From Thermoplasmatota archaeon (GTDB lineage: Archaea > Thermoplasmatota > Thermoplasmata > UBA10834): a DNA stretch of 8,711 nucleotides. The stretch is taken from contig JAUPMC010000151.1 in assembly GCA_030836605.1 (NCBI GenBank), forward strand, positions 1 through 8,711. Direction: 5' to 3'. Under the pieces are notes generated by a model. That model saw only the letters and a program-made list of their open reading frames with translations. It did not search any database and was not told where the DNA came from. Below, one piece after another: positions 1 through 5,799 of this stretch. The position numbers were made by a program, and so were the translations under genes. Positions within the stretch are counted from its first letter, which is position 1. Each line of letters starts with the position of its first letter.

Positions 1-80
1 ACCATCCCATTATACGCAACGCTATATGACACGTGTGTCTCCTGGGGGAGCGTGATGGCGGGCCCGCGGGGAACGTCAGA

Positions 81-88
81 TTTTAAAA
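81..88 (+). promoter_or_regulatory. TATA-like box for the GNAT gene
   Basis: TTTTAAAA is an isolated AT-rich octamer in otherwise GC-rich DNA. An archaeal TATA box here would start transcription near 108-112. That is downstream of the in-frame ATG at 96 and about 30 nt upstream of the ATG at 141, so the box also helps decide the start codon. This is a sequence-pattern call only. Confidence 0.45.
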
Positions 89-140
89 TCCCCGAATGCC
101 ATCGTGGCTAGCGTCGGAGAAGGCACGGAGCCACAATCGC

Positions 141-713
141 ATGGCCACGCTCAAGATACAGATACGCGAGGCGCACATCGGGGACCTGGGGGAAGTCGCA
201 GACCTCTGGGAGGAGATGGCGGAGCACCACGCGACGCTCTCACACCACTTCACGGTCTCCGAGGACGGCAAGGACAAGTACTCCAGGTACCTCGCGAGGA
301 AGTTCTCGGAGAAGAGCACCAAGCTCGTGGTCGCGACGAGCGGCCCCAGGGTCATCGGGTACATGCTCTGCCTCCTGAGCCCCAACGCCCCCGTGTTCAA
401 GGAGAGGACCGTGGGGCTCGTGTCCGATGTCTACGTGCGGCCGGAGTTCAGGATGCGCGGGGTCGCCAAGGAGATGCTCAAGTACGGCCTCAGGTGGTTC
501 CACAAGAACAGGGTCGCCTCCGTCCAGCTCAGCGTCGCCGCGGCGAACTTCGCCGCCAGGTCCGCGTGGAGCCAGCTGGGCTTCAAGCCGCACATGATCC
601 TGAAGCGCCTCGACCTCGACAAGTACCCCGCGACCAAGATGCTCTCGGAGGAGCCGATTGTCGTCAGGAAGAAGGTCGTCAGGAAGGTCCAGAAGACAAG
701 GAAGGGGAAGTAG
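141..713 (+). CDS. GNAT family N-acetyltransferase with basic C-terminal tail
   Basis: A 190-residue protein of the GCN5-related N-acetyltransferase fold, which transfers an acetyl group from acetyl-CoA to an amine; the substrate cannot be read from sequence. The N-terminal strand and helix (IREAHIGDLGEVADLWEEM) are typical. Motif A follows: strand VSDVYVRPEFR with the acetyl-CoA pyrophosphate loop R104-M-R-G-V-A109. Motif B has N136 and W143 before LGF (146-148). The last 16 residues are strongly basic (VRKKVVRKVQKTRKGK), which suggests contact with nucleic acid or the ribosome, but this is inference. I chose ATG 141 over the in-frame ATG 96 because the family domain begins right after it and because the TATA-like box at 81-88 would start transcription after 96. 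It converges with the aminotransferase gene, 15 bp apart. Annotators might call it RimI-like, but the RimI substrate pocket cannot be confirmed. Confidence 0.85.
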   Translation: MATLKIQIREAHIGDLGEVADLWEEMAEHHATLSHHFTVSEDGKDKYSRYLARKFSEKSTKLVVATSGPRVIGYMLCLLSPNAPVFKERTVGLVSDVYVRPEFRMRGVAKEMLKYGLRWFHKNRVASVQLSVAAANFAARSAWSQLGFKPHMILKRLDLDKYPATKMLSEEPIVVRKKVVRKVQKTRKGK

Positions 714-728
714 TTTGGAGGGGGCCGC

Positions 729-1880
729 CTAGGCGAACGCCTTCTTGAGCCTGGCCATGCCCTCTTCGATGTTCTTCTTGCCCGTGGCGTAGGATATGCG
801 CAGGTGCTGCTCGCCCGCGCCCCCGAAGGCCGACCCGCCCGTGAGGGCCACCTCGGCCTTGTCCATCAGGTGGAGCGCCATCTGCTCGGAGTCCATCTTG
901 CCCTCGTACCTCGGGAACACGTAGAACGCGCCCTTGGGGGTGTCGCAGTGGAGCTGCGGTATGTCCCCCATCAGCCTCATGATGAGGTCCCTGCGCTCGC
1001 TGAACTCCTTGACCATGGCGTTCACGCAGTCCTGGGGCTCCGTCAGCGCCGCGAGCCCGCCGTACTGAGCGAAGGTCGTCGCGTGCGTGATCGAGTGCTG
1101 CTGGATCTTGCCGACCGCCTTGAACAGGGGCTTCGGCGCGACGAGCCAGCCCAGCCTCCAGCCGGTCATGGCGTACGTCTTCGAGAAGCCGCTTATGGTG
1201 ACCGTCCTGTCGAACATCCCGGGCTCCGCGGCTATGGAGTGGTGCTTCAGCCCGTCGAACACGATCTTCTCGTACACCTCGTCCGAGAGCACCACGAGGT
1301 CGTGGTCCTTCGCGAGGTCCGCTATCCCCTTGATGTCGTCCTTGGTCGCCACCGAGCCGCACGGGTTCGACGGCGAGTTCAGTAATATCATCTTCGTCTT
1401 CGGCGTGATGAGCTCGGCGACCGTCTCGGGCAGCACCCTGAACCCGGACTCCTCCTTGGTGACGGCGGGCACGACCCTGCCGCCCGCGAGCGTCGCGCAC
1501 GGCTCGTAGGAGACCCAGGCCGGGTCCGGCATGATGACCTCGTCGCCAGGGTTGACCGTCGCCATGATCGTCATGAATATGGCCTGCTTAGTCGGCGTGA
1601 CCATCACGTTGGACGTCTCGCAGGGTATCCCGTTCTCGCCCTTGGCCCTCTTCGCGATGGCCTCCCTGAGCGCCGGCAGCCCCGGCCCGTCCAGGTACCT
1701 CGTCTTGCCCTCGTCCAACGCCTTCTTCGCCGCCTCCACGATGTGCTTCGGCGTGTCGAAGTCCGGCTCCCCGACGGTGAAGGAGATGATCTTCTTGCCC
1801 TCGGCCTTCTTCTGGCCGGCCAGCTCCTTCATCCTCATCGTCCCGGAGTCCTTGACGTTCTTGATGCGGTCCGCGATCAT
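729..1880 (-). CDS. Class I/II pyridoxal-phosphate aminotransferase (aspartate aminotransferase-like)
   Basis: A 383-residue cytosolic fold-type I PLP enzyme that moves an amino group between an amino acid and a 2-oxo acid, full length for the AspC/AspB family. Visible landmarks are: TVGEPDFDTP (35-44) near the N-terminus; Y62 in TRYLDGPGLPALREAI; W122, which would stack on the PLP ring; N172 in NSPSNPCG; D200 and Y203 in SDEVYE, which bind the pyridine N and O3'; the Schiff-base lysine K234 in SGFSKTYAMTGWR with R242 for the phosphate; and R361 in LRISYA, which binds the substrate alpha-carboxylate. The usual glycine-rich G-x-KQA stretch reads VTPTKQA here. Aspartate, aromatic or alanine donors are all possible; the sequence does not decide. 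The ATG at 1880 follows a TATA-like box by about 37 nt, so the leader would be very short. It appears monocistronic. Confidence 0.93.
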   Translation of the reverse strand: MIADRIKNVKDSGTMRMKELAGQKKAEGKKIISFTVGEPDFDTPKHIVEAAKKALDEGKTRYLDGPGLPALREAIAKRAKGENGIPCETSNVMVTPTKQAIFMTIMATVNPGDEVIMPDPAWVSYEPCATLAGGRVVPAVTKEESGFRVLPETVAELITPKTKMILLNSPSNPCGSVATKDDIKGIADLAKDHDLVVLSDEVYEKIVFDGLKHHSIAAEPGMFDRTVTISGFSKTYAMTGWRLGWLVAPKPLFKAVGKIQQHSITHATTFAQYGGLAALTEPQDCVNAMVKEFSERRDLIMRLMGDIPQLHCDTPKGAFYVFPRYEGKMDSEQMALHLMDKAEVALTGGSAFGGAGEQHLRISYATGKKNIEEGMARLKKAFA

Positions 1881-1912
1881 GTTACTCGCCTGAGGGGGTC
1901 AGGAATACCCGC

Positions 1913-1920
1913 AATATAAA
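1913..1920 (-). promoter_or_regulatory. TATA box for the aminotransferase gene
   Basis: On the minus strand this reads TTTATATT (within GCTTTATATTGC), close to the archaeal TATA consensus, with its centre about 37 nt before the ATG at 1880. Transcription would begin within about 10 nt of the start codon. The same AT block is nearly symmetric and could also be read on the plus strand. Confidence 0.6.
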
Positions 1921-1977
1921 GCATTACTGTTCGACTTTCGTCATCGTGCCGGGAAGGTGTCCAGCCGGACGCATAGT

Positions 1978-1985
1978 CTATTATC
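1978..1985 (+). promoter_or_regulatory. TATA-like box for the PurM/HypE-like gene
   Basis: CTATTATC is centred about 28 nt upstream of the ATG at 2009, the spacing expected for a leaderless archaeal transcript. It is a weaker match than the boxes of the neighbouring genes. The alternative is the AATATAAA block at 1913-1920 read on this strand, which would give a leader of about 65 nt. Confidence 0.4.
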
Positions 1986-2008
1986 CGGAAAACGCGTTCG
2001 AACCGACG

Positions 2009-3007
2009 ATGGCCCTCAGGACAGGCAAGCTGCCCCCGGAGCTGCTCAAGAGGATGCTCAAGCACACGGGCGCCCCGGACAAGAGGGTCGTGCTCGGCCC
2101 CAAGGTGGGCGAGGACGCGGCCCTGGTCAAGCTCGGGCCCTACACGCTCGTGCTCAAGACGGACCCGGTGACCTACGCCGCGGACATGATAGGCTGGTAC
2201 GCCGTGAACGTGAACGCGAACGATGTGGCCACGAGGGGCGCGCAGCCCGCGTGGTTCCAGGCGGCCGTGCTCCTGCCCGAGGGCTCGGACGAGGCCCTGG
2301 TCGAGAGCATATTCGAGCAGATATCCAAGGCGGCGAAGGCCCTGGGCGTCGCGGTCACGGGGGGACACACCGAGGTCACCCCGGGCATAGACCGGCCGAT
2401 CGTGGTCGGCGACATGCACGGGGTGCTCGTGGGCGGGGCCCCGATACTCACATCGGGGGCCGAGGAGGGCGACGCCCTGGTGCTCACGAAGGGCGCGGGC
2501 ATCGAGGGCACGGTCCTCATCGCGAGGGAGAAGAGGGACGAGCTCCTCGGGGTCTTCGACAAGGAGTTCGTCGACAGGGCCGCGAAGTACCTGGTCGACC
2601 CCGGGCTCTCCGTCGTGCCCGAGGCGAAGGCCGCGCTCGAGTTCGGGGTCCACTCGATGCACGACCCCACGGAGGGGGGCGTGTCCATGGGCGCCCGCGA
2701 GATCGCCGAGGCGTCCGGGAGGTCCGTCGAGCTCTGGGCGGACGAGATACCCATAGGGCCAGAGACGGCCCGGATATGCGCCCACTACGGGCTGGACCCG
2801 CTCGGGCTGATGGGCTCGGGCGCGCTCCTGGCGACGTTCAAGGAGAAGGATGCCCAGGCGTACGTGTCGGCCCTCGGAAAGATGGGAGTGAGGGCGAAGA
2901 TCGTGGGCAGGATAGGCGGCAAGAAATCCCGGTCCACGCTCGTCAGGGGCGGCGTGCCTACTCCGCTTTCTTCTTCCGAGCGGGACGAGGTTTTGAAGGT
3001 GCTTTAG
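2009..3007 (+). CDS. AIR synthase-related (PurM/HypE superfamily) protein, not a canonical HypE
   Basis: A 332-residue protein of the PurM/PurL/SelD/ThiL/HypE superfamily of dimeric ATP-binding enzymes. Seen in order: the N-terminal KLPPELLKRML segment; the glycine/acidic strand GPKVGEDAALV (30-40); TDPVTYA (51-57); VNVNANDVATRGAQP (66-80), the superfamily's acidic metal-nucleotide site; VTGGHTEV (116-123); DPTEGG (219-224); and GLMGSGALLATF (266-277) in the C-terminal domain. Order and length fit the HypE branch best, but HypE ends in a cysteine that accepts the carbamoyl group (usually PRIC), and this protein ends RDEVLKVL with no cysteine. Hydrogenase cyanide-ligand synthesis is therefore unlikely. 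The substrate is unknown. ATG 2009 is preferred over the upstream in-frame GTG 1946, whose extra 21 residues look like translated promoter DNA. The last 50 bp overlap the antisense 3' end of nep1. Confidence 0.8.
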   Translation: MALRTGKLPPELLKRMLKHTGAPDKRVVLGPKVGEDAALVKLGPYTLVLKTDPVTYAADMIGWYAVNVNANDVATRGAQPAWFQAAVLLPEGSDEALVESIFEQISKAAKALGVAVTGGHTEVTPGIDRPIVVGDMHGVLVGGAPILTSGAEEGDALVLTKGAGIEGTVLIAREKRDELLGVFDKEFVDRAAKYLVDPGLSVVPEAKAALEFGVHSMHDPTEGGVSMGAREIAEASGRSVELWADEIPIGPETARICAHYGLDPLGLMGSGALLATFKEKDAQAYVSALGKMGVRAKIVGRIGGKKSRSTLVRGGVPTPLSSSERDEVLKVL

Positions 3008-3770
3008 CCTTCTTGGGCGTGTCCTTCTTGGGTGCCTCTTCCTTGGGCGCGTCCTTCTTGGGCGCCTTCGGCTTGAGCACATCCCCGTGCCTCTCGGCCG
3101 TGTCGATCGAGCACAGCACCTTCGAGGTGACGGTCCAGACCTTCATCATGCGGTCCCCGAGCGAGTAGCGCTTGGGCTTCAGCTTCGTCATGTCCGACTT
3201 GAACGCGCCCTTGGAGAACCCCCCGATGATGACGACGACCCTGTCGCCCTCGAGCTCCGCCATCCGCCCCGCGAGCGTGTCCGTCTTATCGCCCGCGGCG
3301 TCCAGCACGATGACCGTGTCCGGCTTCAGCGCCGTCACGAGCGTCTCCAATGTGACGCCGTGCCTCAGCTCGAGCAGGGCGTTCTCCGCGGACGGCACGA
3401 CCTGCTGCTCGTAGAGCGTCTCGATCAGACCAACGAACCTCGGGTAGTTGGGCGGGAGCCTCGTCTCAGGGTTCACCGCTATGACATCGTTGTTCCTCGT
3501 GTGCACGAAGACCCTCAGCCTGCCCCCGACGGACAGGTCGGAGTCCATGCACAGCATCAGGAAGAAGTGGGGTATGTCCGGCCGGCCGCGCCTGTCCGAC
3601 TCCCTCAGCTTGCCGAACGCCGGGTGGTGGTGCGACGCGTCCAGGAGCATCTTCTCCGGGGCCTTGCCCCGCGCCCTGGCGTTGTTCAGCACGCACCTCT
3701 CGTTGGCTATCTCGGGCGGTATCAGCTCGAGCTCGGTGTCCGCCAGGACGAAGAAGAACTGCCTGCTCAC
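2958..3770 (-). CDS. nep1: rRNA small subunit pseudouridine N1-methyltransferase Nep1 (Emg1) with a lysine-rich repetitive tail
   Basis: A 270-residue SPOUT-class, SAM-dependent methyltransferase. In archaea Nep1 methylates N1 of a pseudouridine in helix 35 of 16S rRNA and is needed for small-subunit assembly. Recognisable family blocks are: LADTELELIPPEI (9-21); HHHPAF (47-52) followed by RRGRPDIPH (60-68); VHTRNNDVIAVNPETRLP (89-106) with NYPRFVGLIE; the cofactor-loop strand IIGGFSKG (181-188); and the C-terminal knot helix YSLGDRMMKVWTVTSK (202-217). The enzyme core ends near residue 230, the usual archaeal length. Residues 232-270 are an added Lys/Pro/Ala tail built from five-residue repeats. 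The start is GTG at 3770: it has a strong Shine-Dalgarno (GGAGGTG) five nt upstream and overlaps the purP stop as GTGA, implying coupled translation from one mRNA. The open frame continues upstream to 4481 but lies inside purP and is not coding. Confidence 0.93.
   Translation of the reverse strand: MSRQFFFVLADTELELIPPEIANERCVLNNARARGKAPEKMLLDASHHHPAFGKLRESDRRGRPDIPHFFLMLCMDSDLSVGGRLRVFVHTRNNDVIAVNPETRLPPNYPRFVGLIETLYEQQVVPSAENALLELRHGVTLETLVTALKPDTVIVLDAAGDKTDTLAGRMAELEGDRVVVIIGGFSKGAFKSDMTKLKPKRYSLGDRMMKVWTVTSKVLCSIDTAERHGDVLKPKAPKKDAPKEEAPKKDTPKKAKAPSKPRPARKKKAE
3008..3067 (-). repeat. Four imperfect 15-bp tandem repeats encoding the Nep1 tail
   Basis: On the plus strand the units are ccttcttgggcgtgt, ccttcttgggtgcct, cttccttgggcgcgt and ccttcttgggcgcct, followed by a degenerate fifth unit. 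On the minus strand they encode five-residue steps of the type APKKD, APKEE and APKKD-TPKK. The array begins one base after the stop codon of the convergent PurM/HypE-like gene. Such arrays grow and shrink by slippage, so the tail length probably varies between strains. Confidence 0.85.
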
Positions 3771-4837
3771 GAGAGCACCTCCGGGAGCACGCCCCTGTCC
3801 GCGGCGAACCTGACCTCCTGCGCGATCCTGCGGCCGGTCGACAGGCCGGGCTCGAGCAGGTCGGAGTACGGGGACCCCGATATGAACGGGTTCGTGCCCG
3901 CGACTATCCTGGAGGATATCTCGAACACCTTGATCTTGAGGTCGTCCGTCACGATCGCCTCGAGGCAGAACGGCCCTATCATGCCCCCGAACAGCTCGAT
4001 CGAGCGCTCGACGGCCTTCTCGCCCAGGTCCAGGAGCTTCGGCAGGAGCGACTCCCTCACGACCACGGGTATGTTCCCCGTGACGACGAAGGACGGGAAC
4101 AGCCCGTGCCTCTTCAGCTCCTCCTGCGCCCCGAGCTTGTACATCTCGTCGACGTTGGACTCGTCCCGTCTGTCCATGCTGAGCAGCTCGAGCACGCCCT
4201 TCTTGAGCCTGTACCCCTCGCTCCTCACGGGCGAGTAGAAGAAGTGGACGTAGTACCTGGTCCCGAGCACGTACTCCTGGATCGTGAACCTCTGGGAGCT
4301 GTCTATCCCGAGCTTGAAGTCGGGGTAGTCCTTCGCGATGAAGAACCCGCGGCCGCCCTTGGCGCCGTCGTACTTGACGAGCACGGGCCGGTTTATCATC
4401 TTCGGGTCCTCGATGATGTCCGGCATCTCGACGCCCGCGGACATGAGCCACTGCCTGCTCATCTCGCGGTTGCTCTCCCACTCGAGCACGCGCCTGTTCC
4501 CGAATGTGGGCACCTCGAGCTCCTCGAACTTCTTCGGGGTCATGTACTCGACGAAGGACCCGTGGGGGACGAGTATGATGTTCTGCGCGACGAGGTCGTC
4601 CGCCATGTCCAGCAGGTCGAGGTACGAGTCCACCTTGAGGAACTCGTCGGGCTTGCCCCTGGGGAACGCGTCGTAGAACTTCGTGTGCTGGCCGACGGTT
4701 ATCCCGACGGTCTTGAAGCCCTCCTTGCGGGCGCCGTCGAAGATCTGCAGCGAGGTGTGGGAGCAGACGGTGGCCATCTTGAGCTTGTCCTTGTCGTAGC
4801 CCTCCACTATCTTCTCGATGCGTTCTTTTGGAACCAT
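3767..4837 (-). CDS. purP: Formate-phosphoribosylaminoimidazolecarboxamide ligase PurP
   Basis: A 356-residue ATP-grasp enzyme of archaeal purine synthesis. It uses ATP and free formate to formylate AICAR to FAICAR, replacing the folate-dependent step of bacterial PurH. The family signature is clear throughout: N-terminal VCSHTSLQIFDGARKEGF (24-41); GQHTKFYDAFPRGKPDEF (49-66); PHGSFVEY (91-98) and PTFGNRRVLEWESNR (110-124); the ATP-grasp glycine loop KYDGAKGGRGFF (155-166); EYVLGTRYYVHFFYSP (188-203); and the metal/ATP-binding end CLEAIV (291-296) with FEISSRIVAGTN (305-316). Length is normal for PurP (about 350-360). ATG 4837 is preferred over the in-frame TTG 4846, because a TATA-like box about 29 nt upstream places transcription start almost at the ATG. 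It is the first gene of a purP-nep1 operon. Confidence 0.95.
   Translation of the reverse strand: MVPKERIEKIVEGYDKDKLKMATVCSHTSLQIFDGARKEGFKTVGITVGQHTKFYDAFPRGKPDEFLKVDSYLDLLDMADDLVAQNIILVPHGSFVEYMTPKKFEELEVPTFGNRRVLEWESNREMSRQWLMSAGVEMPDIIEDPKMINRPVLVKYDGAKGGRGFFIAKDYPDFKLGIDSSQRFTIQEYVLGTRYYVHFFYSPVRSEGYRLKKGVLELLSMDRRDESNVDEMYKLGAQEELKRHGLFPSFVVTGNIPVVVRESLLPKLLDLGEKAVERSIELFGGMIGPFCLEAIVTDDLKIKVFEISSRIVAGTNPFISGSPYSDLLEPGLSTGRRIAQEVRFAADRGVLPEVLS
3776..3782 (-). promoter_or_regulatory. Shine-Dalgarno site of nep1
   Basis: The minus strand reads GGAGGTG five nt before GTG 3770, a near-perfect match to the archaeal anti-SD. It lies inside the last codons of purP and fixes the otherwise ambiguous nep1 start. 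Confidence 0.85.
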
Positions 4838-4838
4838 T

Positions 4839-4854
4839 ACCGGCAATATCCGGT
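4839..4854. promoter_or_regulatory. Small inverted repeat at the purP transcription start (possible operator)
   Basis: ACCGG, a 6-nt AT-rich spacer CAATAT, and CCGGT form a perfect 5-bp dyad between the TATA box and the purP ATG. A repressor bound here would cover the predicted start site. Short dyads arise by chance in GC-rich DNA, so this is weak. Confidence 0.25.
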
Positions 4855-4861
4855 TATTCCA

Positions 4862-4869
4862 TTTAAAAC
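4862..4869 (-). promoter_or_regulatory. TATA box for the purP-nep1 operon
   Basis: The minus strand reads GTTTTAAATGG, centred about 29 nt before ATG 4837, preceded by GGGAA, which could serve as a BRE. The spacing predicts a leaderless purP mRNA. Confidence 0.6.
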
Positions 4870-4932
4870 TTCCCGTGCTGAAATAGGGCGTGTACGCCCG
4901 AGCCAGTGCGCTCCCCGGGCCCGCCTGAACAC

Positions 4933-4949
4933 CCCTCCCGGACGGAGGG
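4933..4949 (-). terminator. GC-rich hairpin after the QueG-like gene
   Basis: CCCTCC and GGAGGG form a perfect 6-bp stem with a 5-nt loop, starting 13 nt past the stop codon at 4962. Overlapping it is the 10-bp palindrome GGGCGCGCCC (4947-4956), and a further stem GGGCGT-GT-ACGCCC lies at 4886-4899. No T-run follows, so this may be a 3'-end or processing structure rather than a true terminator. The rest of 4870-4961 holds nothing else I can identify. Confidence 0.3.
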
Positions 4950-4961
4950 CGCGCCCGGACG

Positions 4962-5714
4962 CTAGAGAGAGAACACGTTCCGCTTCCGCTCGGTCGGCGT
5001 GTACGGGCAGGCCATCTGACACTCGGTGCACATCACGCGCGTCCTCGGGCTCAGCTTCGGCTCGTGCTTCGCGAGCAACGGCCTCAGCGCCTTCGGAGGG
5101 TTGTCCAGCTCGCCCGCGCCCACGAGGCATCTGTCAGGGTCCACGAGGTACGGCTTCTCCAGCGCGCCCGCGGGACACGCCCTGACGCAGCGGGTGCACC
5201 TGCCGCACAGGTCCCTCTCCAGGGGCCTGTCCGGCGGCATCGGCGCGTCCGTCACGACGGCCCCGAACCTGAGCCACGGCCCGTGCTTCTCCGATATCAT
5301 GAGCGAGTTCTTCCCGTAGCTCCCTAGCCCGGCGAGCATCGCGAGGCTCTTCAGGTGCACCAGCTCGGACGGGTACCCCGCGAGCCACCCGTCGTTCCTG
5401 AGTATCGAGATGATGTCCCTGGAGATGATGCTGAGAGGCAGGTAGCCCGGATACGAAATCGCCCCGGACGACCGGTGCACCTCGAGCTCGTCCGCGTCGT
5501 CGGCCGAGGGCACCCCGAACACTATCGCGCTCCTGGCCGCGGGCATGCCCTTCCTGATGGGCTCGGTCCACCTGTTGACCGTGAACCCTATCTTCACCCT
5601 CGGGAGCGAGTCCGCGGCGTCCACGGACGCCACCCCGAACGCGGCCGCCCCCCTCCTGGTGGCGGCCTCCTTCAGCCTTGAGCGCAGGTCCACTGGAACG
5701 TTCTTCGCTGTCAT
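4962..5714 (-). CDS. QueG-like double-[4Fe-4S] cluster protein
   Basis: A 250-residue iron-sulfur protein of the COG1600 group that includes epoxyqueuosine reductase QueG. The core AGLGSYGKNSLMIS followed by GPWLRFGAVVTDAPM (128-159) matches the QueG motif before its ferredoxin domain. Cluster ligands are C170-x2-C173-x2-C176-x3-C180-P for the first site, and C196 in DPDRC with C229-x2-C232-x3-C236-P for the second; in each, the last Cys of one set probably completes the other cluster, as in ferredoxins. It is short (QueG is typically about 350-380 residues), and the acidic DS-x-P-type segment that precedes AGLG in QueG reads YPSELVHLKSLAM here. Archaea normally make archaeosine, not queuosine, so tRNA epoxyqueuosine reduction is doubtful. 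A redox role, perhaps with a corrinoid, is possible but unproven. The ATG at 5714 has a TATA-like box 30 nt upstream. Confidence 0.8.
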   Translation of the reverse strand: MTAKNVPVDLRSRLKEAATRRGAAAFGVASVDAADSLPRVKIGFTVNRWTEPIRKGMPAARSAIVFGVPSADDADELEVHRSSGAISYPGYLPLSIISRDIISILRNDGWLAGYPSELVHLKSLAMLAGLGSYGKNSLMISEKHGPWLRFGAVVTDAPMPPDRPLERDLCGRCTRCVRACPAGALEKPYLVDPDRCLVGAGELDNPPKALRPLLAKHEPKLSPRTRVMCTECQMACPYTPTERKRNVFSL

Positions 5715-5740
5715 CGGCCCATGTAATCCACGCGAGACCC

Positions 5741-5747
5741 GATAATC
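5741..5747 (-). promoter_or_regulatory. TATA-like box for the QueG-like gene
   Basis: The minus strand reads GATTATC, centred about 30 nt upstream of ATG 5714. The match is weak but the spacing agrees with the other leaderless promoters in this window. It sits in the 85-bp divergent region shared with the MFS gene. Confidence 0.4.
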
Positions 5748-5767
5748 TTCACTGTCGTGGTGGAACG

Positions 5768-5775
5768 ATTATATC
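5768..5775 (+). promoter_or_regulatory. TATA box for the MFS-EamA transporter operon
   Basis: ATTATATC is centred about 29 nt before the ATG at 5800, the spacing for a leaderless transcript. Its distance from the opposing box at 5741-5747 is only about 20 bp, so the two promoters may compete for TBP/TFB binding. Confidence 0.6.
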
Positions 5776-5799
5776 CCGGCAACGGCTGGGGACTCCCCG

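Noticed and set aside
58..67. Palindrome GCGGGCCCGC, with ACACGTGT at 29-36, as operator or terminator
   Set aside because: These are short self-complementary GC-rich strings with no T-run and no gene end nearby; chance is a sufficient explanation. TATA-like strings at 9-28 might belong to a gene left of the window, but nothing shows this.
96..140. Upstream ATG 96 for the GNAT gene
   Set aside because: It is only about 11 nt from the TATA-like box, so it would lie upstream of the transcript start, and the added residues match no GNAT N-terminus.
1946..2008. Upstream GTG start for the PurM/HypE-like gene
   Set aside because: The extra 21 residues include translated promoter-like DNA and do not resemble the family N-terminus, which fits ATG 2009.
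3008..3067. Tandem repeats as a CRISPR or regulatory repeat array
   Set aside because: The units are 15 bp without spacers, and in frame they encode the lysine-rich Nep1 tail.
1877..3082. Long open frame on the minus strand opposite the PurM/HypE-like gene
   Set aside because: Composition is dominated by Arg, Gly, His, Leu and Pro with no recognisable domain; it is a typical antisense shadow in GC-rich DNA.
3771..4481. Upstream extension of the nep1 frame to 4481
   Set aside because: It lies wholly inside purP, is Arg/Gly-rich, and nep1 has its own GTG with a strong SD at 3770.
4106..5185. Plus-strand open frame opposite purP and the end of the QueG-like gene
   Set aside because: It crosses two well-supported minus-strand genes and the promoter between them, and has shadow-type composition.
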